In this document: in pieces, positions 31,944-40,038 of the stretch
How positions within the stretch are numbered: position 1 is the first letter of the stretch
Layout: the number at the start of each line of letters is the position of its first letter
Origin: JAUASW01 sp036880965
GTDB taxonomy: Bacteria > Pseudomonadota > Gammaproteobacteria > Burkholderiales > Burkholderiaceae_C
Direction of reading: 5' to 3'
DNA: 64,000 nt
NCBI RefSeq assembly: GCF_036880965.1
Contig: NZ_JBAJMV010000004.1
Span: 372,001 to 436,000 of the forward strand
Program-made: the position numbers and the translations under genes
Notes under the pieces: generated by a model
Databases searched by the model: none
Told to the model about the DNA's origin: nothing
What the model saw: the letters and a program-made list of their open reading frames with translations, nothing else

Positions 31944-34364
31944 TCAGCGCGCGATGCCGGCCGGTGGCTGTGGCAGCTCACGGGCGCGTGTGCCCCAGCC
32001 TTGCGTGTCCGGCTGGGCGCCGAGCTTGAACGTCAGCGTGCCGGCCGACTGCAACTGCTCCCAGTCCAGCCACACCCGCTGCAGCGCACGGCCACCAAAG
32101 CTGGCCGACTGCACGAAGCGGCGCTCGCCCGGCTTGGCTTCAGGCGCCTCGATGCGCAGCGTGCGGCCCTTGCCGAGGTCAATCTCGGCGCGGGCAAAGC
32201 GCGGCGAGTGCAGCAGGAATCGGCCACTGCCCGGCATGTCCGGGTACAGGCCCAGCGCGCTGAACAGGTACCAGGCCGACATCGTGCCCAGGTCGTCGTT
32301 GCCGGTCACGCCGTTGGGCGCATTGCCGAACAGGGTTTCGGCCGCGCGCAGCACGGTGGTGGTCTTCCAGGGCTGGCCGATCAGCGTGTAGACCCAGGGC
32401 GCATGCAGGTCGGGCTCGTTGTTCGGGTTGTAGCGGAACTGGCTGTAGTAGCTGTAGGGCCCGACGACCCAGGACTTGCGCACGGCGGACGCCGGGTCGG
32501 CCAGCAGCGCGTCATGGTCGAAGAACTGGTCCAGCCGCCGCGCCGCCTGGGCCTGGCCGCCCATGGCCGCGACGAGACCCGGCACATCCTGTCGCACCAG
32601 CCACTGGTACTGCCAGGCCGTGCCCTCGTGGAAGCCACGCTCGGAGCGCGGGTCGTAGCTGCCGTCCACGTCCTTGAACCAGCTGCCATCCCCCAAGCGC
32701 GGGCGCGGGAAGCCGCGCTGATCGGCGGCCTTGTCCACCACGGTCTCGTCCCACAGGCGGCGCCAGTTCAAGGCGCGCTCGCCCAGCACCTGCGCGTCCC
32801 TGGTCTTGCCCAGCGCCTGGGCCATCAATGCCAGCGCGCCATCGGACAGCGAATACTCCAGCGTGGCCGAGGCCCCATGGTGCGGATCGACGTCCATGCC
32901 CTTGGCCGGGAACGACCGGTCGTACTGAACGAATCCCTGGCTCAGATAGCTCGCGTTGCCCGACCGGCCACCGGCGCGCAGGCGATGCGCGGGCACAGCG
33001 AATGCGTTCTCGCGCAGGGCCGCGTAGGCCTCGTGCTCGCGGCCCTTGAGCGCACCGAAGCGCCATAGGTCGACGAGAAAGGGCGTGACCGGGTCGCCCG
33101 TCATGATGTTGGTCTCGAAGTTGGCATAGCCCCAGCGCGGCAGCCAGCCGCTCTGCTCGCGGATCTTCAAGACCGAGTTGGCGATGTCGCGCGAGCGCTC
33201 AGGGCGCAGCAGGGCCAGCAACTGGTTCTGCGTGCGGTAGGTGTCCCACAGCGAGAAGAACTCGTAATAGGTCCAGCCCTTGGCCTGGTGGACCCGGTCG
33301 TCATAGCCGCGATAGCGGCCGTCCGCGTCGTTGCCGGTCAGCGGCTGCAGCAGTGCGTGATAGAGCGCCGTGTAGAAGACCGTGCGGTCGTCGGTACTGC
33401 CGCCTTCGATGCGCACACTGCCCAGCTCGCGCTGCCAGACGGCCTGCGCTTGCGCACGCATCGCATCGAAGCTCAGCGCCTGCTTGCCCACCATACCCTC
33501 GGCCTGCAGGTTGATGCGGGCACCTTCGGCGTCCACATGCGAAATCGCGCTGACGGCCGTCACCGCCGCACCGTTCTTCAGATCGAACGTCAGCCACACA
33601 CCATGCGGCCGCGCCTCGCCCTGCTGGCTGGGGCCTTTCGCGCCGGGCCAGCCGCCACGGTCGTCCCAGATGCCGTGGGCCGTGAAGGGCTGGTCAAAGA
33701 CCATGCGGAACCAGGTCGTGTACTGCGCGCCGCCACAGAAGCTCTTGGTGGTGATGCGGCCTTCGACGCTGCGCTCATCCAGCACGCGCACTTCACTGCC
33801 GACCACCGAATGGCGCTCATTCGCCTGGCCAAGATTCAGCAGCAGATGGCCGCTGGCCGTGCCGGCGGCGAAGGTGTAGCGCTCGGCCGCGGCGCGCGTC
33901 AGCGCCGTGGCCTCGGCGGTGATGCCGCCATAGCTCGTCAGATGCACCTTGTAGTAGCCGGCCTGGCCGACCTCGCCTTCATGCTTGTATTCGGCGGCGT
34001 AGCGCTTGTGGTCGAAGCTGGCGGCCTTGCCCGTGTCGAACTCACCACCGGGCCCGATGCGGCCGGTGACCGGCAGCACCGAGAGCTGGCCGCCCTGCTC
34101 CCAGCAGCCGGCGCCGGACAGATAGGAATGGCCGAAGCCGCGGATGCGCGTGTCGTTGTAGCGCCAGCCGGCATAGTGCTCGCCGGTGGGGCTGACCTGG
34201 ATCATGCCGAACGGCGCCGAGGCACCGGGAAAGGTGTTGCCGTCGTCCTGCGTGCCGATGAAGGTGTTGACCGGCATCGTGTCGGCGGCGAAGCCCGTCT
34301 GGGCCTGCAGCGCGATGGCCACGAGCAGGCTGACCCAGCGCAGGCGGCGGTTGATTGCGTTCAT
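31944..34364 (-). CDS. GH92 exo-alpha-mannosidase
   Basis: This encodes 806 residues with a Sec signal peptide (cut likely after GFA). GH92 enzymes are calcium-dependent inverting exo-alpha-mannosidases, mostly alpha-1,2. Family hallmarks are VNTFIGTQDDGNTFPGASAP near the mature start, SLWDTYRTQNQLLALLRPE, FHEGTAWQYQW with the catalytic acid Glu, and the closing GNDDLGTMSAWYLFSALG with the calcium and base residues. The HEGTAWQY acid region fits alpha-1,2-mannosidases; linkage preference is inferred. It lies in the operon 18 bp behind GH47, which acts on the same linkage. Confidence 0.94.
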   Translation of the reverse strand: MNAINRRLRWVSLLVAIALQAQTGFAADTMPVNTFIGTQDDGNTFPGASAPFGMIQVSPTGEHYAGWRYNDTRIRGFGHSYLSGAGCWEQGGQLSVLPVTGRIGPGGEFDTGKAASFDHKRYAAEYKHEGEVGQAGYYKVHLTSYGGITAEATALTRAAAERYTFAAGTASGHLLLNLGQANERHSVVGSEVRVLDERSVEGRITTKSFCGGAQYTTWFRMVFDQPFTAHGIWDDRGGWPGAKGPSQQGEARPHGVWLTFDLKNGAAVTAVSAISHVDAEGARINLQAEGMVGKQALSFDAMRAQAQAVWQRELGSVRIEGGSTDDRTVFYTALYHALLQPLTGNDADGRYRGYDDRVHQAKGWTYYEFFSLWDTYRTQNQLLALLRPERSRDIANSVLKIREQSGWLPRWGYANFETNIMTGDPVTPFLVDLWRFGALKGREHEAYAALRENAFAVPAHRLRAGGRSGNASYLSQGFVQYDRSFPAKGMDVDPHHGASATLEYSLSDGALALMAQALGKTRDAQVLGERALNWRRLWDETVVDKAADQRGFPRPRLGDGSWFKDVDGSYDPRSERGFHEGTAWQYQWLVRQDVPGLVAAMGGQAQAARRLDQFFDHDALLADPASAVRKSWVVGPYSYYSQFRYNPNNEPDLHAPWVYTLIGQPWKTTTVLRAAETLFGNAPNGVTGNDDLGTMSAWYLFSALGLYPDMPGSGRFLLHSPRFARAEIDLGKGRTLRIEAPEAKPGERRFVQSASFGGRALQRVWLDWEQLQSAGTLTFKLGAQPDTQGWGTRARELPQPPAGIAR

Positions 34365-34382
34365 CTCGGAGCTCTCCGTCGT

Positions 34383-35789
34383 TCAGCGCTTGGGCGCCGG
34401 CAGGCGCATCGGATGGGCTTCGGTGTTGAAGGTCACCGCATCGAAGTCCAGCGTGCTCTTGGGCGCAAACAGCAGGTAGAAATACTTGAAGGTCTCGGCG
34501 AAGACGAAGCTTTCCATCGAGTCTTCCCTGACCTTGCTGCGCACGTCCTTCAGCGCCGCAAAGCCCGCTTCGGTGCGTGTGTGGCGAACGAAGTCCTCGA
34601 AGAACTCGCGGCCCATGGCGCGGTAGCGGGCGTCGCCGGTGTAGTGGTGCAGGTAGTAGGCCGACTCGATGATCTCGGGCCGCAGCGCGTACTCGGGCGA
34701 CAGCAGCTTCATGGTCTTGTAGTCCATGGCTTCCGGCTCGACGCCATGCAGGCGCCACATGGCGAGGCCCGACTCCTGCAGCTTGCGCGCCCGCGGCAGG
34801 TCGCCGCCCAGCGCCAGCAGGGCCGGCATGAAGGCATCGAGTGCGCCGTACTGCGACTTCAGGCGCTTGCCGGTGTTCATGTCGGCGTGTCCATACCAGA
34901 AGCCGCTCTTCACCTCCTCGCCCAACACCTTGTTGACGCCGGCAATGCTGTGGTCCCACATGGCCTTGCAGTCCTTGTCGCCGAACAGGCGCCAGCATTT
35001 GTAGAGGTACTCGTAGTAGGAGTCGATGCCGCCGCCGATGTGGGCATCGGTGCGCTCCCATTTGCCGGTCTCGACATTGATGGCCGAGCCCACCAGGCCC
35101 TGCGGCGAGGCACGGCGGTAGGTTTGCACCAGCGCGCGCTTGGCCTTGTCGAAGTAGACGCTGTTGCCTGTCAGCTGGCTCAGCAGACCGAACTCGAGCA
35201 CGAGCGTGCCGGTCTCGGCCGGGTTGCTGACCTTGCCGCTGACCTTGCCGGTGCGCAGGTTCACATGCGTGTAGGGCAGGCCTGTGGGCGACTCGAAGAC
35301 CGGCAGCAATCGCTGGCCCAGGTCTTCGGCCTTGGCCAGCAGGCGAGCGTCGCCCGTGAGCTGGTAGGCCGAGAGCAGGCCGCCGAGCAGGCGGATCGTG
35401 ATCTCGAAGTTCTGCACCGGCATGTCGTGGTCGAAGGACAGCTGGCTGGCGATCAGCTCGCGCGCCTCGTCGGCCTCCTCCTTCAGGCCCATCAGGATCA
35501 AGGTGTCCAGCGCATCCACCGGCGTCATCAGGAGCGACTTGGCATACCAGTCATGCGGCTTCTTGCTCAGGGGCTTCAGGGCGTCGTGGCCCCAGGCGTA
35601 TTGCTTGTAGCCCTGCCAGGCATGGCGGGTTGCTTCCTTGACGCGCTGGGCCAGCACGGCGGACTCGGCCTCGGTGACCGGCTTGAGCGCCGGGGCGGCG
35701 GCCTGCGGCAGGGCGGGCAGCAGCGCGACAAGCGCGACGCACAGGCCTTTGATGAGCCTGCGGGTCGGGGCGAACGAAATCTGATTCAT
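34383..35789 (-). CDS. GH47 alpha-1,2-mannosidase
   Basis: This encodes 468 residues with a cleavable Sec signal (cut near PQAAA). GH47 is the family of ER/Golgi mannosidase I in eukaryotes; bacterial members are few and Caulobacter CkGH47 is a characterised one. The family order is clear: WQGYKQYAWGHDALKPLS, TPVDALDTLILMGL, NFEITIRLLGGLLSAYQLTGD, IGGGIDSYYEYLYKCW, LRPEIIESAYYLHHYTGD, DSMESFVFAETFKYFYLLF, and FNTEAHP whose Thr coordinates the catalytic calcium. It removes alpha-1,2-mannose with inversion. Its ATG overlaps the PfkB stop by one base (TGATG). The enzyme should act in the periplasm. Confidence 0.95.
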   Translation of the reverse strand: MNQISFAPTRRLIKGLCVALVALLPALPQAAAPALKPVTEAESAVLAQRVKEATRHAWQGYKQYAWGHDALKPLSKKPHDWYAKSLLMTPVDALDTLILMGLKEEADEARELIASQLSFDHDMPVQNFEITIRLLGGLLSAYQLTGDARLLAKAEDLGQRLLPVFESPTGLPYTHVNLRTGKVSGKVSNPAETGTLVLEFGLLSQLTGNSVYFDKAKRALVQTYRRASPQGLVGSAINVETGKWERTDAHIGGGIDSYYEYLYKCWRLFGDKDCKAMWDHSIAGVNKVLGEEVKSGFWYGHADMNTGKRLKSQYGALDAFMPALLALGGDLPRARKLQESGLAMWRLHGVEPEAMDYKTMKLLSPEYALRPEIIESAYYLHHYTGDARYRAMGREFFEDFVRHTRTEAGFAALKDVRSKVREDSMESFVFAETFKYFYLLFAPKSTLDFDAVTFNTEAHPMRLPAPKR

Positions 35790-36718
35790 CACGGGGAAAC
35801 CTTTCCTTCTTGCAGCATCGCGAACAGTCGGTTCATGGCTTGCGGATCTGGTGGTGCGGCGCCTGATTGCAGGCAGGCGGCCGAGCCTGCAGCCAGCGCG
35901 GCGTGCAGATGGGCCTGCAACGGGCGGTCGGGGTGGCGGCTGAGGCTGTGGAGCAGGCCGGCCGCGCTGGCGTCGCCGGCGCCGACGGTGTCCACCACCT
36001 CGACCTGGGGCGCTCTGGCATCGGCTGACTCCTCGCCGCGGAACAGGCTCGCGCCCTGCCCGCCGCGAGTCAGCAGGCACAGCGCCAGCGGATTCAGGGC
36101 ACGCAGGCGGCGCAAGGCCTCATCCACTTCGACACCGGGGAAGAGCCCGCGCAAATCGTCGTCCGACACCTTGATCAGGTCAGCCAGCGCGGCCATGCGA
36201 TGCAGCGTCGGCGTGTAGCTCGCGTCCATCAGCTTGCGGTAATTGGGGTCGTAGCTGATGGCCACACCCTGCGCCTTCAGCGCCTCGGCCAGAGCGACCA
36301 GCTTCGAGGCCAAAGGCTCGCGCGCCAGACTGATGCCGCCAAAGTGCGCCCAGCGCAGTGATTGCGACCAGCCTTCGGGCAAGGCCTTGGCGTCAAAGTG
36401 CAGGTCGGCGCTGTCGTCGCCGATGAAGAAGTAGTGCGGCGGCTCGCCCTGCTCGACGATGGCCAGCAGTGGCGAGCGGTCCACGCGCTGCAGCAGGCGC
36501 GTGTCCAGACCGACGGCCTGGCTCGCGGCCCACAAGTCGTCGCCGAAGCGGTCGCTGCTGATCGCACCGGCGAACGCTGTGGGCTCACCCAGAGACGCCA
36601 GCGCACGCGCCACGTTCCAGACCGAACCGCCGACACGGGCCACCCAGTGCTCCTGGCCCTGGTGGATCATGTCGGTCAGCGCCTCGCCGGCGCAAAGCAT
36701 CAGCGGCGCGTCATCCAT
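35789..36718 (-). CDS. PfkB family sugar kinase, probable fructokinase
   Basis: This encodes 309 residues from ATG 36718. PfkB signatures are GGSVWNVARALASLGEPTAFAGAISSD at the N-terminus (with the substrate Gly-Gly) and DTVGAGDASAAGLL near residue 245, containing the catalytic Asp. Among PfkB kinases the early MLCAGEALTDMI is typical of fructokinases and 2-keto-3-deoxy sugar kinases. Following an AGE isomerase (8-bp overlap) in a mannoside operon, fructose is the most natural substrate, yielding fructose 6-phosphate. The protein is cytoplasmic. Confidence 0.9.
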   Translation of the reverse strand: MDDAPLMLCAGEALTDMIHQGQEHWVARVGGSVWNVARALASLGEPTAFAGAISSDRFGDDLWAASQAVGLDTRLLQRVDRSPLLAIVEQGEPPHYFFIGDDSADLHFDAKALPEGWSQSLRWAHFGGISLAREPLASKLVALAEALKAQGVAISYDPNYRKLMDASYTPTLHRMAALADLIKVSDDDLRGLFPGVEVDEALRRLRALNPLALCLLTRGGQGASLFRGEESADARAPQVEVVDTVGAGDASAAGLLHSLSRHPDRPLQAHLHAALAAGSAACLQSGAAPPDPQAMNRLFAMLQEGKVSP

Positions 36719-37937
36719 GGCTGGCTCCTGCGAGTGCGGCCACGATGTCGTAGCAGGCGCCCATGGTGTGATAGTCGACCTTGCCGGCCGGGCTCTTCTC
36801 GTCGCTGTACTTGCGGTTCTCCTGGTCCAGGATGCGGTACCAGGCGCCGTGCTGGTGATCGACGAAGTGCGTCCAGCTGTATTCCCAAAGACGCTGGTAC
36901 CAGTGCCAGTAGCTCGCGTCACCGGTGCGCTCGGCCAGCATGGCGGCGGCGGCGGCGCTCTCGGCCTGCACCCAGAAGTACTTGTCTGCATCGCAGACCG
37001 TCAGGTCCGGCGCAACCGAGTAGCAAAGCCCGCCATGGGCCGCGTCCCAGCCCTTCTCGACCGCCGTCTTGAACAGGCGCTCGGCCGTGGGCAAGGCCCA
37101 GCTCAGGTCAAGGCCCAGTGCAGCGCCACGTGCCTCCAGCAGCAGGAGCAGCTTGGCCCATTCGGTGAAGTGGCCGGGCTGGTAGCCCCAGGGGCGGAAG
37201 AGATTGGCCGGATCTTGGATGTTGAACTGCCAGTCGGGCTGCCACTGGGTGTCGTAGTGCTCCCAGATCAGGCCGCCACAGCGCTCGGCCTGGCGTTGCG
37301 TGATGTTGAACGCCAGGGTGTGAGCGCGCTCCAGGTAGCGCCGCTCGCCGGTGGCCTGGTGCGCCGCCAGCATCGCCTCGCAGGCATGCATGTTGGCGTT
37401 CTGGCCTCGGTAGCTCGAGCGCACGCGCCAGTCCTGGCTGGCTTCATCGGCATAGAGGCCGGCCTCGGCATCCCAGAAGTGCCGCTCCATCATCTCGAAG
37501 GCCTCGGCCACCCAGGGTCGGGCTTCGTCAAGACCTGCCATCACCGCGTGCGAATAGGCGAGCAGCACGAATGCCTGGCCGTAGGCATGCTGCGTGCCAT
37601 CGCTGATCTCGCGCTGGCCGGCGTCGCATTTCAGGAGCCAGGAGTAGCCGCCATGCCTTGTGTCGCGATGCGCCTCGCGCAGGAAGCGCAGCGCATGCCT
37701 GAGCCCCTCCAGGTAGGCCGGATCGCCAAAGTGGCGGTAGGCCATCGCATAGGTGAACACGAAGCGCGTGCTGCTGACCAGGTGGCGATGCTGCGCGTCG
37801 TAGACGCTGCCATCGTCCTTGAAGAAGTGGTACATGCCACCACTCGCGTCGATGCAGCGCGGGTGATAGAAGCTCATGCTGTGCCGCGCGTGGTCGAGCA
37901 GCACCGCCCGAGAGCGGAAATCGGGGAAGTCGGACAT
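36711..37937 (-). CDS. AGE family sugar isomerase/epimerase, probable mannose isomerase
   Basis: This encodes 408 residues from ATG 37937 (a TTG two codons earlier is possible). The family has an (alpha/alpha)6 barrel. Conserved active-site residues are found in YHPRCID, STRFVFTYAMAYR, the FFKDD segment, RGQNANMHACEAML, NLFRPWGYQPGHFTEWAKLL with the catalytic His, and KYFWVQAESAAA. Members convert mannose to fructose (mannose isomerase/YihS type), N-acylglucosamine to N-acylmannosamine, or cellobiose to its epimer. The YQPGHFTEW pattern plus an adjacent fructokinase favours mannose isomerase. It lies between lacI and the kinase in the operon. Confidence 0.85.
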   Translation of the reverse strand: MSDFPDFRSRAVLLDHARHSMSFYHPRCIDASGGMYHFFKDDGSVYDAQHRHLVSSTRFVFTYAMAYRHFGDPAYLEGLRHALRFLREAHRDTRHGGYSWLLKCDAGQREISDGTQHAYGQAFVLLAYSHAVMAGLDEARPWVAEAFEMMERHFWDAEAGLYADEASQDWRVRSSYRGQNANMHACEAMLAAHQATGERRYLERAHTLAFNITQRQAERCGGLIWEHYDTQWQPDWQFNIQDPANLFRPWGYQPGHFTEWAKLLLLLEARGAALGLDLSWALPTAERLFKTAVEKGWDAAHGGLCYSVAPDLTVCDADKYFWVQAESAAAAAMLAERTGDASYWHWYQRLWEYSWTHFVDHQHGAWYRILDQENRKYSDEKSPAGKVDYHTMGACYDIVAALAGASHG

Positions 37938-37965
37938 GGTCAAGGTGTGGTGGTTGGTGTGCGAG

Positions 37966-38955
37966 CTATTCGTCGCAACTGCTTTCGCGCACGATCATTT
38001 CGACCGGCAGGGTCATCTCGGCGGGCGGTTCGTCAGGCTTGTGGTTCAGGAGCAGCTGGATGCCGGCAGCACCCAGCCCTTCCTTGTCCACGCGCACCGT
38101 GCTCAGCGGCGGCACAGCCACCGCCGCGCTGCTGATGTCGTCGAAGCCGACGATCATGATGTCGTAGGGAATCTTCAGGCCTTCGCTCAGGCAGGTCTTC
38201 ATGGCCACCAGCGCCGTGCTGTCGTTGTAGCAAAACACGGCGTCGGGACGCTTGGACAGGCGCAGCAGGCTGCGCATCGCCTCGACCACGCCCTCGTCCC
38301 CCTCACCCATGGTCGGCACGATGACCTCGAGGTCGGGGTCGGCATGCACCTTGGCCTCGAACAGCGCGCGGCGAAAACCGCGGTTGCGCTGCTGGATGCT
38401 GTAGTGGGCCAGCGAGCCCGACAGCATCGCGATGCGGCGCCGGCCGCTGCGCAAGAGATGGCGCGTGGCGAGGAAGCCGCCGAGGAGGTTGTCCGGGTTG
38501 ATCGAGCTGAAACCGCGGCGCTGCATGTCCACAAGCACCATGGGCTTGCCGGTCAGCATCAAGGCGCCCAGCACCTCGGGCTCGAAGAAGCCGGCGCACA
38601 GGATGGCATCGGGCTGGTGCACGCGCACCTGGTCCAGCACCGGCTCTGCAGGGCCGACCACGATGAAGGACAGCGCGATGCCCTCGCGCCGGCAGGCCTC
38701 TTCGGCGCCATGCAGCACCGGCGAGAAGAAGGGGCTGGAGGCCAGCGTGTTGTGCTGGCTGTGCAGCAGGAAGGCAATGCGGCGGATGCGGGTCTTCTTC
38801 AGTTGCGAGAAGTCGTAGCCCAGGCGCTGCGCGGCCTCGCGCACCTTGTTGCGCGTCAGCTCGGTCATGCCGGCCTGGTTCTTGAGCGCGCGCGACACCG
38901 TGCCTATCGACAGGCCGGTGGCCTCCGCGATGTCGCGGATGGTGACCTGGCTCAC
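37966..38955 (-). CDS. LacI family transcriptional regulator of the mannoside locus
   Basis: This encodes 329 residues. The helix-turn-helix is TIRDIAEATGLSIGTVSRALKNQ with a hinge helix near 50-58 (REAAQRLGYDFSQ). The periplasmic-binding-type sensor runs to the end, with VFCYNDSTALVAMKTCLSEGLKIPYDIMIVGFDD and STVRVDKEGLG. It is the first gene of the six-gene operon ending at 30655. Two palindromes (39037-39047 and 39173-39183) lie upstream, and two more stand before the TonB receptor block 13 kb away, so it likely represses both until a mannose-derived inducer is bound. Confidence 0.93.
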   Translation of the reverse strand: MSQVTIRDIAEATGLSIGTVSRALKNQAGMTELTRNKVREAAQRLGYDFSQLKKTRIRRIAFLLHSQHNTLASSPFFSPVLHGAEEACRREGIALSFIVVGPAEPVLDQVRVHQPDAILCAGFFEPEVLGALMLTGKPMVLVDMQRRGFSSINPDNLLGGFLATRHLLRSGRRRIAMLSGSLAHYSIQQRNRGFRRALFEAKVHADPDLEVIVPTMGEGDEGVVEAMRSLLRLSKRPDAVFCYNDSTALVAMKTCLSEGLKIPYDIMIVGFDDISSAAVAVPPLSTVRVDKEGLGAAGIQLLLNHKPDEPPAEMTLPVEMIVRESSCDE

Positions 38956-39036
38956 GGCCGCGCCTCTGGGTGGCGTGGCCGCTCATGCGGCGGGCCAGGC
39001 GGCGGAATCATCAGCATCAGGAGTCTCCGGTATTCG

Positions 39037-39047
39037 GTTTAATAAAC
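39037..39047. promoter_or_regulatory. Candidate LacI operator, GTTTAATAAAC
   Basis: This is an 11-bp palindrome with a central base (GTTTA-A-TAAAC), 82 bp upstream of the lacI start. Both half sites are perfect. The same GTTTANTAAAC pattern recurs upstream of the TonB receptor block. Autoregulation plus control of the whole lacI operon is inferred. Confidence 0.6.
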
Positions 39048-39172
39048 GCTTCTGGGAGCGCTTCCGGGCATGCGGCGGACTGGAATCACCGCCTTTGTTC
39101 ATGGGTGATGTTTGTATCCGCCGCCTCCTGAGGCGTCAATCAAAGTCGCCGGATCGGCGCTCTTTTAGCGCG

Positions 39173-39183
39173 TTTTACTAAAC
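39173..39183. promoter_or_regulatory. Second candidate LacI operator, TTTTACTAAAC
   Basis: This is one mismatch from GTTTANTAAAC (first base). It lies 136 bp from the first site, a distance at which LacI-type tetramers could loop the DNA. A larger inverted repeat TTTAG...CTAAA surrounds it. Confidence 0.5.
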
Positions 39184-39258
39184 ACGAGTTGAGCCGGTAC
39201 AGCCCGGGGCAGTGGTGCCGGGCATGGCAGCGACGGCGTGGCCCTGCGGGGTGCGCGC

Positions 39259-40038
39259 CTACATTTCCTTGAACAGGGGCAGGTAGCTGCGGCTCACGGG
39301 CAGGCGTTCGGTGCGGCCCTTCAGTTCGATCTCGCCCGTCTCGTTCTCGCTGCGGGTGATGCGGCGTATCGAGCGCAGATTGACCACCACCGAGCGGTGC
39401 ACCTGGCTGAAGTGTGCGGGGTCCAGCTGCGCCAGCAGGTCCTTGAGCGGCGTGCGTATCAAGGCCTCGGCCGCATGCCCCTCATCGCGATAGGCCACCA
39501 GCGTGTACTTGGTGTCGCTCTTCAGATAGTCGATGTCGTCAACCGGGATCATGCGCAGGGAGCCAGCTACCGTGGCGCGTACCCAGCGCAGCGGCTCGGG
39601 CTGGTCCAGCTTGAGCCGGCTGGCCAGCTGCGCCAGCAGCGCCTCGCTGTGCACGGCCGGCTGGGCCTGCTGCAGGCGCGCCTTCAGGCGCTCCACCGTC
39701 TCGGCCAGGCGCACTGCCGTGACCGGCTTGACCAGGTAGTCGAGCACGCCGTGCGCGAAGGCCTCGAGCGCGTACTGGTCGAAAGCGGTGACGAACACCA
39801 GGTGGGCGCGCTTGCCGATAAGCCGCGCCACCTCCACACCGCTCAGGCCCGGCATGTGCACGTCCAGAAAGCAGATGGCCGGCTGATGCTGCTCGAACAG
39901 CTCGATCGCCTGGCGGCCATTGCGCGCCTGGGCGACGATCTGCAGTTCCGGCCAGGCGGCGGCCAGGCGCGCTTCGAGAATCTCCCTCAGCAGTGGCTCG
40001 TCGTCGGCAATCAGGGCGGTCGGGGCGGCAGTGTTCAT
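39259..40038 (-). CDS. LytTR-type response regulator
   Basis: This encodes 259 residues. The receiver domain starts ALIADDEPLLREIL, with phospho-acceptor Asp59 in CFLDVHMPG, Thr in VFVTAFDQYALEAF and Lys in DYLVKPV. The LytTR DNA-binding domain covers about 155-257 (IDYLKSDTKYTLVAYRDEG, QVHRSVVVNLRSIRRI). It shares an ATGA overlap with the upstream sensor kinase, so the pair is a LytS/LytR-type two-component system. Target genes are unknown. It is the last gene of an operon that begins with the TPR protein at 42677. Confidence 0.93.
   Translation of the reverse strand: MNTAAPTALIADDEPLLREILEARLAAAWPELQIVAQARNGRQAIELFEQHQPAICFLDVHMPGLSGVEVARLIGKRAHLVFVTAFDQYALEAFAHGVLDYLVKPVTAVRLAETVERLKARLQQAQPAVHSEALLAQLASRLKLDQPEPLRWVRATVAGSLRMIPVDDIDYLKSDTKYTLVAYRDEGHAAEALIRTPLKDLLAQLDPAHFSQVHRSVVVNLRSIRRITRSENETGEIELKGRTERLPVSRSYLPLFKEM

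Larger units (their letters stand above)
38956..39258. other. 303-bp region upstream of lacI with two operators
   Basis: This region lies between the end of the LytTR response regulator gene (39259) and the start of lacI, both on the minus strand, so it holds the lacI operon promoter. Two candidate LacI operators are annotated separately. The sequence around them is AT-richer than the surroundings, which suits a promoter. No gene is supported here. Confidence 0.5.

Noticed and set aside
33288..36218. 976-codon plus-strand open frame
   Set aside because: It is antisense to GH92, GH47 and PfkB, all of which have clear motifs. Composition is that of a shadow.
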